Below are positions 54,186-63,449 of a stretch of DNA of 64,000 nucleotides, in pieces. This stretch comes from DASYKS01 sp031404815. Lineage in GTDB: Bacteria > Acidobacteriota > Thermoanaerobaculia > Multivoradales > UBA5704. The stretch is from NCBI GenBank assembly GCA_031404815.1, contig JANNIH010000013.1, positions 1 to 64,000 on the forward strand, in the 5' to 3' direction. Under the pieces are notes generated by a model. The model was not told where the DNA came from and did no database searches. It saw nothing but the letters and a program-made list of their open reading frames with translations. Position 1 is the stretch's first letter, and each line of letters opens with the position of its first letter. A program made the position numbers and the translations under genes.

Positions 54186-54506
54186 CTACTGCCCCATGAA
54201 CTCGAGATCGAGCTCGACCGCAACGGGCGCCAGAGCGGGCGTCGCGTTCTCCGCGATCAGGAAATCCGCTGTTGCGGCGGGCGCGACCGCCGCGAACAGG
54301 CCGCAGGTGTTCTGGGTCCAGAAGCAGCCGCAGGGGCCGCTGCTCTGACAGGTGGCGCCGGTGTAGCTTCCGGTGTCGACGCACTGGCGACAGAACGGCC
54401 CCACCCTCTGGCACTGCTGATCGCAGGCCGAGGCGGCGTCGGCCAAACCGAGGCTGCCGACCGCGATGAGGGCGAAGAGAACGACGATGAAACGATTCTT
54501 CGGCAT
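54186..54506 (-). CDS. Secreted Cys-rich small protein
   Basis: 106 residues. Signal peptide FIVVLFALIAVGSLGLADAA-SA, then eight cysteines in ~40 residues (CDQQCQRVGPFCRQC, CQSSGPCGCFW, C) and an acidic hydrophobic tail. The cysteine pattern suggests a disulfide-stabilised fold; the family is not recognised. The ATG at 54506 is chosen as the start of the signal peptide. Confidence 0.65.
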   Translation of the reverse strand: MPKNRFIVVLFALIAVGSLGLADAASACDQQCQRVGPFCRQCVDTGSYTGATCQSSGPCGCFWTQNTCGLFAAVAPAATADFLIAENATPALAPVAVELDLEFMGQ

Positions 54507-54804
54507 GGGGATCTCCCGAGAAGCGATACGAAGAACATTCTCCGTACCATAACTTCTACGGAAAGCGGGTGCCGAATGTTTGAGACGCATCACCCGGCGC
54601 CCCAAGCCTCTTTCCAATACGATTTTGGAGCGTTGTCGGCATTACCACTTTTCGACCCCTTCCGTGTCTATAGGTTCAGCGCCACTGCATGCATTTTCCG
54701 GGCTAGGGGTGAATCGCGCGAACCGAGGGTTAGAGGTGATAGCGACCGCCTGACGGGTCGCCTACTCTGATCTTCGAACTGCCGATCCGAATAGGAGGAG
54801 AATC
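54507..54804. other. Intergenic region with sigma-operon promoter
   Basis: About 300 bases between the Cys-rich gene (minus) and the leader ORF (plus). It should hold the divergent promoters; the stretch TTTGGAGCGTTGTCGGCATT near 54628 is AT-richer than the surroundings. No hexamers could be assigned with confidence. Confidence 0.35.
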
Positions 54805-54876
54805 ATGACGTGGAAAACGACGGCTTTCTATCATCAGAGAGCTGGGCCGCTTCCTCAGGGAAATGAAGTCCGTTGA
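54805..54876 (+). CDS. 23-residue leader peptide coupled to the sigma factor
   Basis: ATG preceded by a near-perfect ribosome site (AGGAGGAG, 5-nt spacing), encoding MTWKTTAFYHQRAGPLPQGN and three more residues. Its TGA overlaps the TTG start of the sigma gene (TTGA). The sigma gene has no ribosome site of its own, so its translation should depend on this ORF. Confidence 0.65.
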   Translation: MTWKTTAFYHQRAGPLPQGNEVR

Positions 54877-55448
54877 GAGAAGCCACGATCACCCAACTGC
54901 TCGTGCTGTGGAGCTCGGGAGACCGGGAGGCGGCGGAGCAGGTCCTCCCCTTGGTCTATGAAAAGCTGCGCAGCATCGCGTCCCGTCAGCTCCGCCTGGA
55001 GCGGGATGACCACACGCTTCAGCCAACCGCCATCGTGCATGAGGCCTACCTCCACCTGGTCGAGCAGGCGGGCCTGGATTGGCCGAGCCGGGCCCACTTC
55101 TTCGCCTTCTCGGCGCGCCTGATCCGCCGCATCCTCGTCGACTATGCCCGACACCGGAACCGGGCCAAGCGGGGAGGTTTGAGCCGGAAGGTGATGCTTC
55201 GCGAGATGGCGGACCTGGCGCTGGAGAAGAGTCCCGACCTGGTGGCCCTGGACGAGGCTCTCTCTGCCCTGGAAAAGGCCGATCCGCGCAAGGCGGCCGT
55301 CGTCGAGCTGAAGTTCTTCGGCGGGCTCACCCTCGACGAGATCGCCGAGCAGCTCGCGATTTCGCCCGAGACCGTGAGCCGCGAATGGCGCCGCGCCAGG
55401 GCCTGGCTCTACCGGGCGTTGCAGCCGAGCGCGGCGGCCAAAGCCTGA
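54873..55448 (+). CDS. ECF-type sigma factor (Acidobacteria/Planctomycete kinase-associated group)
   Basis: 191 residues. Region 2: LPLVYEKLRSIASRQLRLERDDHTLQPTAIVHEAYL and FFAFSARLIRRILVDYAR. Region 4: ADPRKAAVVELKFFGGLTLDEIAEQLAISPETVSREWRRARAW (helix-turn-helix). The TTG start is fixed by the family's usual first residues and by overlap with the leader ORF. Followed 22 bp later by a Ser/Thr kinase, the usual partner of this group, which is thought to control the sigma factor by phosphorylation. Confidence 0.88.
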   Translation: MREATITQLLVLWSSGDREAAEQVLPLVYEKLRSIASRQLRLERDDHTLQPTAIVHEAYLHLVEQAGLDWPSRAHFFAFSARLIRRILVDYARHRNRAKRGGLSRKVMLREMADLALEKSPDLVALDEALSALEKADPRKAAVVELKFFGGLTLDEIAEQLAISPETVSREWRRARAWLYRALQPSAAAKA

Positions 55449-55469
55449 TCCTCAAAGGAAGGAGGAGGA

Positions 55470-58223
55470 ATGGAACCCGAATGGAACGAGGTGGACCGCC
55501 TGTTCGCGGAGGCCCTGGACCGCCCGACCGCGGAGCGGCCGGCCTTTCTCGACACCGCATGCGCCGGGGACGCCGCCCTCCGCGGTGAAGTGGAGCAGTT
55601 GCTCGCCGCCGATGCAGAGGGGTGCGGTTTTCTGGAGAGCCCGCCGGACGAGCTGCTGCGGCTGACCCTCGATGCCGATGAGGAAGGCGGCAGCCTCGGC
55701 CCGTACCGGCTGCTGCAAAAGATCGGCAGCGGCGGCATGGGGACCGTGTATCTCGCCCGCCGGGAGGACGAGCACTACCGGCGCGATGTCGCCATCAAAG
55801 TGCTCCGCTCCGGCCTGGCCAGCACCCAGGCCGTCCACCGCTTCGTCGCCGAACGGCAGATCCTGGCCCGCCTGGAGCATCCCAACATCGCCCGTCTCTA
55901 CGACGGCGGCAGCACGGACGACGGCCGCCCCTATCTCGTCATGGAGCTGGTCGATGGGCTGCCCGTCGACCAGTACTGCGACCACCACCGGCTGACCCTC
56001 AACCGGCGCCTCCTGCTGTTCCAGAAGATCTGCGCCGCCGTCCAGTACGCCCACCAGAACCTGCTGGTCCACCGCGACCTCAAACCCGCCAACATCCTGA
56101 TCACTCCCGAGGGGGAGCCCAAACTGCTCGACTTCGGCATCGCAAAGCAGCTCGCACCGGAAGTGGACGACACCCTGCTCCATACCCGGATCGGGTTTCA
56201 GCTCCTGACCCCCCGCTACGCCAGCCCCGAACAGGTCCGGGGCACCGCGATCACCACGGCGAGCGACATCTACTCTCTCGGTGTCCTCCTCTACGAGATC
56301 CTGGCGGGCCGCAGCCCTTACCCGGCCTTGGTGGAGCCGCGGTACGAAATCGAGCGCGCCATTTGCGAAGAGGAGCCGGAACGCCCCAGCCTGGCCCTGT
56401 TCCGGCCGGGACCGCCGAGCGTGAAAGAGATCGCCGCGGCCCGCAAGCTGCTGCCTCAAGCCCTTGCCCACCGGCTGAGCGGCGATCTCGACAACGTCGC
56501 CCTGATGGCGTTGCGCAAGGATCCCCGGCGACGGTACGGCTCGGCCGAACAGCTCTCCCGCGACCTGGAAAGGCATCTGCGGGACCTCCCCGTCACCGCC
56601 CGCCCCGACACCCTGCGCTACCGGTCGCGGAAATTCGTGCGCCGCCACCGCGCGGCGGTCGCGGCGACGGCGGCCATGGTGCTGCTCGCGGCAGGCTTCA
56701 TCGCGAGCCTGGTCGTCCGGGGGCGCCAGCTCAACCGGGAGCGCGACAAGGCCCGCTATGCGCTCTCCTTCCTGGTGGATACCTTCAAGCAGGCCGATCC
56801 GTATCACACCCAGGGAGAGAGGCTCACGGCCCGCGAGATCCTCGATCAAGGGGCGAGCCGCATCTCGCGCGAGCTCACCGGCCAGCCGGACGTGCAGGCG
56901 GCCGTGATGGACGCGATCGGCGTGGTCAATCTCGGCCTGGGACGCTACGATCAGGCCGAGCCGCTCCTCGCCCGCTCCCTGGCGCTGCGCCGGCAGGTGT
57001 CCGGTCCCAACTCTCTGGACGTGGCGGACAGCCTGGAGCACCTCGCCGAGCTGCGCAACGAGCGCTCCGACCGAACCGGCGCGGAAACGCACCTGCGGGA
57101 GGCTCTCGCCATCCGGCGGCTCCACCAGGGCGACAACGACCTGGCCGTGGCCAGGACCCTCAACCGGCTCGGAGCGACTCTCGTCGAACCAGGCGTCTCT
57201 CCCGAGGCCGCGCCAGCGATCGAGGCGATCCACCGGGAGGCCCTCACCATCGCCCGTCGCGCCGAACGGCCCGAGGGCCTCACCGTGGCCGAGACCTTTT
57301 TCGCCCTCGCGCATCTGCAACAGGCCCAGGGGAGCTACGCCGAAGCGGAGAGACTCTTCAGGGAGGGGCTGGCCATCGAACGCAAAGCTCTGGGAGACCG
57401 GGACCCGCGGCTCTACCGCGACCAGGCAGAGCTCAGCGCGATCCTGCTCGATGCGGGCAAGCTCAAAGAGGCGGAGGCCGTCCTGCGGCCCTGCCTCGCG
57501 CGGCAACGGACGATCCTCAGCCGCGCGCATCCGGACCTGATGACCACGCTGAACAATCTGGCCGTGGTTCTCGACCAGCAGGGCCGGCACACCGAGGCGG
57601 AGGCCGTGCATCGCGAGCTGCTGGCCCTGGCGCACTCGACCTTTGGTTCTGCCCACTGGCGGGTGGCCACCGCCCTCGTCCACCTGGCATCGAACCTCGA
57701 GGGCCAGGGCAGGGGCAAGGAAGCGAGCGCCCTGTTTGAACAGGGGCTGGAGATCCGGCGCCGGACGCTCGGCGAGAAGGACTGGCAGACGGGTCAGGTC
57801 CTGCTGCTCCTCGCCCAGGCCTACCGCAATGACGGACAGTTCCTCAAAGCGCTTGGGCTCGCGTTGGAGGCCCATGCGATTCTCGAAGCCGGGGAAGGGC
57901 CGGATCACCCCTACGTAGCGCATGCGCTGCGAGAGATCGGAAGAAACTATCTGCTCCAGGACCGCTTCACAGAGGCGGAGCCCTACCTGCGCCGCTCCCT
58001 GGAAATCCGACGCCAGAAGCTTGCAGCCCGCCATCCCGATCTCGCCAAGGCCGAGGTCTCTCTGGCGCGATGCCTGATCGGGCAGGGTCGCCCCGAGGAG
58101 GCGGTTGCTCTGCTGCGGGATGCACGGACCACCTTCATCGCGGTGTATGGGCAAGACCACGAACTCTCCCAGGTGCCCGGCGACCTGCTGGCCGAGATCG
58201 AGCGCGCCCGCGCCAAGCCGTAG
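55470..58223 (+). CDS. Membrane Ser/Thr protein kinase with TPR C-terminus
   Basis: 917 residues. A ~60-residue N-terminal helix, then the kinase domain (~75-365): GSGGMG, VAIKVL, HRDLKPANIL, DFGIAK, YASPEQV. One transmembrane segment at ~395-415 (AATAAMVLLAAGFIASLVV), then about ten TPR-like repeats (e.g. RYDQAEPLLARSLALR, SYAEAERLFREGLAIE, RFTEAEPYLRRSLEIR) outside or in the periplasm. All catalytic residues are present. Cotranscribed with the ECF sigma factor. Confidence 0.9.
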   Translation: MEPEWNEVDRLFAEALDRPTAERPAFLDTACAGDAALRGEVEQLLAADAEGCGFLESPPDELLRLTLDADEEGGSLGPYRLLQKIGSGGMGTVYLARREDEHYRRDVAIKVLRSGLASTQAVHRFVAERQILARLEHPNIARLYDGGSTDDGRPYLVMELVDGLPVDQYCDHHRLTLNRRLLLFQKICAAVQYAHQNLLVHRDLKPANILITPEGEPKLLDFGIAKQLAPEVDDTLLHTRIGFQLLTPRYASPEQVRGTAITTASDIYSLGVLLYEILAGRSPYPALVEPRYEIERAICEEEPERPSLALFRPGPPSVKEIAAARKLLPQALAHRLSGDLDNVALMALRKDPRRRYGSAEQLSRDLERHLRDLPVTARPDTLRYRSRKFVRRHRAAVAATAAMVLLAAGFIASLVVRGRQLNRERDKARYALSFLVDTFKQADPYHTQGERLTAREILDQGASRISRELTGQPDVQAAVMDAIGVVNLGLGRYDQAEPLLARSLALRRQVSGPNSLDVADSLEHLAELRNERSDRTGAETHLREALAIRRLHQGDNDLAVARTLNRLGATLVEPGVSPEAAPAIEAIHREALTIARRAERPEGLTVAETFFALAHLQQAQGSYAEAERLFREGLAIERKALGDRDPRLYRDQAELSAILLDAGKLKEAEAVLRPCLARQRTILSRAHPDLMTTLNNLAVVLDQQGRHTEAEAVHRELLALAHSTFGSAHWRVATALVHLASNLEGQGRGKEASALFEQGLEIRRRTLGEKDWQTGQVLLLLAQAYRNDGQFLKALGLALEAHAILEAGEGPDHPYVAHALREIGRNYLLQDRFTEAEPYLRRSLEIRRQKLAARHPDLAKAEVSLARCLIGQGRPEEAVALLRDARTTFIAVYGQDHELSQVPGDLLAEIERARAKP

Positions 58224-58389
58224 CCGGGTGAAGACTCTGCCGCGCTATGGCGCTTAAGGCGGCCAGGGCATCTCGCGGGATCGGTTCGCCGCAAAGATCC
58301 TTGCTTCGCAGTGACGGACTTCGCCAAACGATCTCGCATCTCCCTGCAGTTCGCCCCTCTGGGGCGCCATACGCAAGGAGAACCGACCC

Positions 58390-60754
58390 ATGAGAAACAC
58401 GAAGCTGTTAACTCTCGCCTGTCTGGCCGTCCTGGCGACCATGAATGCCGCCTCCGTCGCCGGGCAACCGACGGAATCGACCGCTCCACTGCGGCTTTAC
58501 ACCCTCGACAGCAACCCCCTCGAAAGGGCCGCGGAGGGGTCGAGAACCGACGAGCTCGTTCCGGACGCCGCCGAGGAGTTCGCCATCGACCTCGACCCGC
58601 AGGCCGTCGCCGACAATCCGCCCTCATTCCTCCTCGATCTTCCCGACGGGCGCACCTTGAAGGCCGTCCGCACCCGCTTCGTCGAGTATCGGGAGGATTG
58701 GAAGAGCTGGGTCGGCTTCGCGCGCGAAGTCGGCAACAAGAAGTCCAAGGCCGGTTTCATCCATCTCGGATATCACGGCGAGCAGCTCACCGCGGTGATT
58801 GATTTAGCGGGCGAACGGTACCGGATCGTCGGCGGCTTCGAGGACAGCCATCGCCTGGTCCGGCTCTCCGATGAGAAGGGACCGCTGTCCTGCGCGTTCG
58901 ACGACGCGCAGGGTCTTGGTAAGGCGATGCTCGCAGCCGAAAGCGCCGCCGAGACCGAGGCACCGACCGAGACCGAGGCCGCCGCGCTCACCGCCAACCG
59001 CGTCGATGTCCTCGCCGTCTACCCCAAGGCCTTCTTCAGCACGGGCGCCGCGGAAGAGTCGGGGCTCTTCACCTTCATTCAGGATTCGATCTCGCTGGCC
59101 AACACGGTGTTCGCGAACAGCCAGGTCGACACGAGCTACAACCTGGTCGGCATCGTGCCGATCAAAGGCGTCGCTCAGCCGTCGGGTGGTATCTTCAACG
59201 CCCTGACGTGGTTGAATGGCCTGCCCTCGGAGGTCACGACCCTGCGCAACGCCTTCGGCGCCGACGTGGTGACCATCTACGTCCCGTTTTCCTGGAATGC
59301 CAACAACTACTGCGGCGTCGCCAATCTGCCCCAGAACAACAACACGTTCCTCGCGCCCAGTGGCACGGTGAATGCGCCGATGGGTGACAAGGCGTTCACC
59401 GCCAACCGGAACGCCTGCGGCCAAGGCGATTTCACGCTGGGCCACGAGATCGGCCACAACTACGGCATGTACCACGGTGACCAAGCGGCATCCTCGCTGG
59501 CGATATACCCGTACGCCCGGGGCAAACTCATCACGGTGGGCGGGGTGACCAAGGCTACCGTCATGCACTGCGTCTGCCCGACGGGGGGTTGCTTCGTCGG
59601 GAGCGGCTCCACCTGCAACCGGATCCCCCACTTCTCCGATCCGAACATCTTCTACCTGGGAGTTGCGACAGGCATGGCCGACCGCAACAACGCCCTGGCG
59701 GCCCGGAATGCGACTCCGATCTACGCCGGCTTCAAGCCACAGAGCACGAACACTCCCCCCAACGCCAACTTCACCACCTCCTGCTCCGGCGGCACCTGCA
59801 CCTTCAACGCCGGCTCCTCGACCGACAACACCGCGCTCCCGTCGAACGGCTACTGGTGGGACTTCGGCGACGGCACTACGGGCACGGGCGTGAGCACGAG
59901 CCACTTCTATCAGACCGCCGGCTCCTACCGGGTCCACCTGGTGGTGACCGACGGCAACGGGACGACCGGCCAGACCGATGTCGCGTGGGGCTCCGTCAAC
60001 CCGTCGCCGCTCTATGAGGGCTACCACGACATCGCGAATTGCCGCGACATCTCCGGCTGGGCCTGGGACCAGGGAAGCCCCAACACTGCGGTCAACGTCG
60101 ACATCCATCGGGACGGCACCAAGGTCTCGACCGTGCTGGCGGGGCCTCTTCCGCCAGGATCTCCTGAACGCCGGCAAGGGGAACGGCTATCACGGCTTCG
60201 GCTACTTCCCGAACAGCACGTGGAAGGACGGCCAGTGGCACACGGCCACCATCAAGTACACCGGATCGGGCGCAAACCTGAGCACGACCCCCAGGAGCGT
60301 GATCTGTGCCGTGAGCTGCTTGCCCGGCCTGACGCCCACGGAGAACCTCGACACGGCGGGCATCGTCTACACCGTCGCGACGCAGTTCAGCTCAACCCAT
60401 TCCGGATTCCTCACACACCTTCGCTTCTACAGGGCGCCCGGAGAGACCGGTACCAACGTCGGCACGCTCTGGTCCAATAGCGGCACCCAGCTCGCGCAAG
60501 CGACCTTCCCCAGCAGCCCGACCTCGGGCTGGGTCGAGGTCACAATCTCGCCTGTGGCCATCACGGCGGGAACCCTCTACCGCGTCGGAGTCAACACCAA
60601 CGTCCGGCAATCCAAGACCGGGTGCGGCATCGGCTCGGGCATCACGAACCAGGTCCTGACCGCCCACTCGGGATACTGGATCGCCGGCAACGGCGTCTTC
60701 CCGACCACTGGAAGTTGCAGCAACTTCTTCGTGGACGTGAAGTTCGATCTTTAA
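58390..60754 (+). CDS. Secreted metzincin protease with PKD and DUF4082-like domains, frameshifted
   Basis: Signal peptide (LLTLACLAVLATMNAASVAG), pro-region, then a reprolysin-like protease domain with GHEIGHNYGMYHG (HExxHxxGxxH, zinc site) near residue 355. A PKD domain (FTTSCSGGTCTF, GYWWDFGDGTTG) and, in another frame, a DUF4082-type domain (ENLDTAGIVYTVATQFSS to VDVKFDL) follow. The frames join at a GGGG run (60141-60144): one G too many separates VSTVLA from LFRQDLLNAGKG. The first frame alone would end at 60480 with a scrambled tail. Either a recent frameshift mutation or an assembly error. Confidence 0.8.
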
Positions 60755-60804
60755 AAGAATCGCTCTCGGTAAGGCCGGCCCTCTCCGGGCGAAAGGAGTA
60801 CACC

Positions 60805-60978
60805 ATGGAGAAGAAGCAAGCGCAGAAGATATCCACCCTCACCCTGCGGACCGAAACCCTCCGCCGGCTCGACGATGCGCATCTGCCGGGAGTGGCCGGA
60901 GGAGGGAGGCTCCGCGTCCCCATCGGCTTCGCGAACGACACCACCCCGCTTTACGACGACGACACGACCGGCGGTTGA
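60805..60978 (+). CDS. Orphan lanthipeptide-like precursor, Cys-free core
   Basis: 57 residues with ribosome site AAAGGAG. Leader MEKKQAQKISTLTLRTETLR then RLDDAHLPGVAGG, the same L-T-L-x-x-E-T-L-R-x-L motif as in the peptide at 24367, here with a GG processing site. The putative core (GRLRVPIGFANDTTPLYDDD and TTGG) lacks Cys, so lanthionine rings are impossible unless dehydrated residues serve otherwise. No modification or export genes nearby. It ends the sigma-kinase-protease group. Confidence 0.6.
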   Translation: MEKKQAQKISTLTLRTETLRRLDDAHLPGVAGGGRLRVPIGFANDTTPLYDDDTTGG

Positions 60979-61196
60979 AACCCGCCGCGATGTGCCTCGG
61001 GATCGCCCTGCCGATCGGCAGGGTGCTTCCGAGGCGCACGTTCCCTAGGACCCTCCCTGCACCCACGCAAGAATATTCGCCTGATGGCATCGCCGACCCG
61101 CGGCTCGGGCCGACTCGTATCATCATTGCGACCGAAACAACGGGTGTGAGGCCGGCCGGTCCTCACACCCGCGGCCATCAACAGGAAGGCGACGGC

Positions 61197-61583
61197 TTAC
61201 CCGATCTCGACCGCCGGATCGGCCGGGCGCACCGTCTTCGCGGCTTGATCAGCTCGGCGGTTCCGGGGGCGGATCGGCGAGACTCGGAACTGCACCAGGC
61301 GCTCGCTCTTCGTGCCGAGAATGGACTTGGTCACACCGCGCAGGCGACGCGCCATCTCGCGACCTTGAGTGATCATCTCCCGCAGATCCTGGGTGGCTTC
61401 CTGCCGCCTGGCCGTGCAGGAGTCCTGCCGTGCCTTCTGCGCCCGAACCCGCGCCAGGGCCGCCACCAGCGCCTCCCGCTGCGGCTGCGCCCCGGCCTGG
61501 ACGCCCTCATTGTCGTTGGTCGCTTCGAGCAGCAGCTCCCAATCTCGAACGATGTCGGAAAAAGAACTGGGAATGGTCGCCAT
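61197..61583 (-). CDS. Small helical protein, unknown
   Basis: 128 residues: MATIPSSFSDIVRDWELLLE start, a central coiled coil (EALVAALARVRAQKARQDSC, QEATQDLREMITQGREMARR) and a basic C-terminus with GTKSERLVQFRVSPIRPRN. I recall similar proteins (a coiled coil plus a K-SE-LV-F-PxR end) as uncharacterised in Acidobacteria-type genomes. The start is chosen at the first ATG with family-like sequence; the longer frame upstream runs into the repeat field. Confidence 0.6.
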   Translation of the reverse strand: MATIPSSFSDIVRDWELLLEATNDNEGVQAGAQPQREALVAALARVRAQKARQDSCTARRQEATQDLREMITQGREMARRLRGVTKSILGTKSERLVQFRVSPIRPRNRRADQAAKTVRPADPAVEIG

Positions 61584-61779
61584 GATTCGCCATCCTTCCT
61601 CAATCGCGGCCGAACGCGGCGAGAGTGCCGCGCGGCCACGCCCCACGGGGCGCGAGAACGGTTCTACCAATCCAATTCCGGGAAATCTAGCTTTTCGGCC
61701 TCCAGAGCGAAAATAGTTCCCGGTCCCCGCGAAAACGAGCGATCGGCAGCGAGATCTGAAGGGTAGAGACCGATTTTTA

Positions 61780-62510
61780 CGCCATCCGAAGCCAGCTCGC
61801 GACGGCTCCCAGCCAGCTCGCGACAGCTCCCATCTGGCTCGCAACGGTCGCCAGCCGGAGCGGAGCCGCCCAAGGTCTCTTTGAGCGTCTCGGAGCCGGT
61901 TCGCGACGTTCGCGAGCGAGATCGGAGAGACCGCGAGCGGGTTGCGAGCCTCTCCGATCGAGATGGGAGAGGCTCCGAGCTGGAGCGCAGCCTCCCCCAG
62001 CCGGCTCGGAGCCTTCCAAGGTAGGTTGGAGCCTCAGCGAGCCGGCTCGCGACCATCGCGAGCCGGCTCTCTGACCCCCAGATCTGGCTGCGAGCCGCTC
62101 CCATCCGGCTCGCGGAGTGTCCGAGCCCGCTCGGAACCGCTCAATAGGGGGGTGGGCGGCTGCGAGCCCGCTCGCGAAGGCTCAGAACCCGCTGCGAACC
62201 GCTCACAACCCGCTCGCAGTCGCTGCGAGCCGGCTCGGGGTCTCCCCCATCCGGATGGGAGAGGCTCAGAACCGGATGGGAACCGCTCAAATCGAGGTTG
62301 GGAGGTTGCGAGCGAGTTCGCGATGGCTCGCAGCCCGCTGGCAATCGCTCCGAGCGAGATGCAGACCGCGCCGAGCCCGCTCGGAATCGCTTCGAGCAAA
62401 GTGCCGACCGCGCCGAGTTGGATGCGACAGGCTTTAGTTGAGCCGCCGACGACCGCGAGCCGGCTTCGAGCCCTTGCGAGACTGAAGTCGCCGAGTGGGA
62501 ACCGCGCTGC
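61780..62510. repeat. Degenerate 21-bp tandem repeat field B
   Basis: About thirty imperfect units resembling CGAGCCGGCTCGCGACCGCTC, mostly 21 bases apart. Because 21 is a multiple of three, several frames stay open on both strands and read as heptads (minus strand: IQLGAVGTLLEAIPSGLGAV, then ISLGAIASGLRAIA). No ribosome site or conserved start supports any of them as a gene. Field A near 20.4 kb has the same unit length and GAGCCGG core. Confidence 0.7.
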
Positions 62511-62563
62511 GAGGGGGCGACCCTCCTGACCCTCGATCTCGCCCTGGCCGCCAGCCACCCGAC

Positions 62564-62624
62564 CGAGAATTGAAGATCGCGCGCAGGCGCGTGAAGGAGT
62601 TGCAAGATGGTTGATCTGAAGCAC
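62564..62624. repeat. 61-bp direct repeat, copy 1 (toxin-antitoxin junction)
   Basis: Matches 63940-64000 at 58 of 61 positions. It encodes the last residues of a HigB/Gp49-like toxin (RELKIARRRVKELQDG then TGA) overlapping a new ATG that reads MVDLKHNPIRQTT and then stops. Both genes are represented only by stubs here. Confidence 0.8.
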
Positions 62625-62648
62625 AACCCGATCCGGCAAACCACTTAA
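62607..62648 (+). pseudogene. HigA-like antitoxin stub
   Basis: Thirteen codons (MVDLKHNPIRQTT) then a stop. The first six residues match the antitoxin start at the window end apart from one residue. Preceded by a toxin C-terminal stub with the usual ATG-TGA overlap. Confidence 0.6.
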
Positions 62649-62677
62649 GTTAGGCCCCCCCCCCTGTGCAAGCTTCT

Positions 62678-63310
62678 TCAGCAGCAGCAGCACGGACGCG
62701 CGGCCATTCCCCAGTGCGTGAGCTTGTTCTTGCCGATCACGGTCGCCTTTCCCGTCGCGACGTTGATGTCCACGAGCTCACCATTCGCGGTCGTCCCGTA
62801 CAAACGGCAACCGAAGAAAGCCAAGCCGTAGACCGTGCTCAGCCCGGTGGAACCGATCAGGGTCGCCTGGTTCGTGGTGAGATTGATCTGCGCCAGGGAC
62901 ACCGAGCCTCCCGAATTCAACGCCCCAAAGAGAACGTCGTTCGAGTCGAAAGCCAGGTCGCCGCTGGAGGAAAGCCCGGGACCGTAGTTTCCTGGCACCG
63001 GCATTCCAGCTCCTGTGACCGGATTGAGCTTGACCAACTGAGTGGCGCCTGCGGCGTAGATCGTGCCGTCGGAGTGCACGGCCAGTCCGTTGGTCGTCGA
63101 ACCCGTCGCGCCGACGACGGTCCCCTTTCCGGTATCGGGGTTGAGCTTCAAGAGTTGAGAGAAGCTCACCCCATACAAGGTCGGGCCATGAAACGCGATG
63201 TCCGTAACGTTGGCGATCGTCACCGGCCCGACGGCGTTCGGCGAAGCGGTCGCGGGATCGATGGTGTAGAGGGTGCTGGTCGGATCTACGACGTAGAGGC
63301 ATTTGGACAT
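62678..63310 (-). CDS. Beta-propeller-like repeat protein ending in four cysteines
   Basis: 210 residues made of repeated blades (TLYTIDPATASPNAVGPV, LLKLNPDTGKGTVVGATGST, LVDINVATGKATVIGKNK), each with the D-x-x-T/A-x-x-x-x-x-V/I-G pattern of DUF4394/SMP-30-like propellers. It has no signal peptide. The chain ends ARPCCCC, encoded by four TGC codons. A metal-binding or thioester tail is conceivable, but homologues would need checking. Confidence 0.65.
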   Translation of the reverse strand: MSKCLYVVDPTSTLYTIDPATASPNAVGPVTIANVTDIAFHGPTLYGVSFSQLLKLNPDTGKGTVVGATGSTTNGLAVHSDGTIYAAGATQLVKLNPVTGAGMPVPGNYGPGLSSSGDLAFDSNDVLFGALNSGGSVSLAQINLTTNQATLIGSTGLSTVYGLAFFGCRLYGTTANGELVDINVATGKATVIGKNKLTHWGMAARPCCCC

Positions 63311-63449
63311 GACGGGTTCTCCCCGAAGCGAGACCGGATGATTCCGACCTCGCTTGGGTATTCGCTTCGAGGGTCAGGATTCTGACTTTGCGACGCGACA
63401 GCCTCAATCGCGCTCTCTCTCGGTTCGGCTGGCACCTACTCGGGAACCA

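Noticed and set aside
55452..58160. Minus-strand 902-codon frame
   Set aside because: Antisense of the kinase-TPR gene, which has all kinase motifs; the long open antisense frame is a GC-bias effect.
61942..62529. Open frames across repeat field B as genes
   Set aside because: They exist because the repeat unit is 21 bp; no ribosome sites, starts shift between units, and several frames on both strands are open equally.
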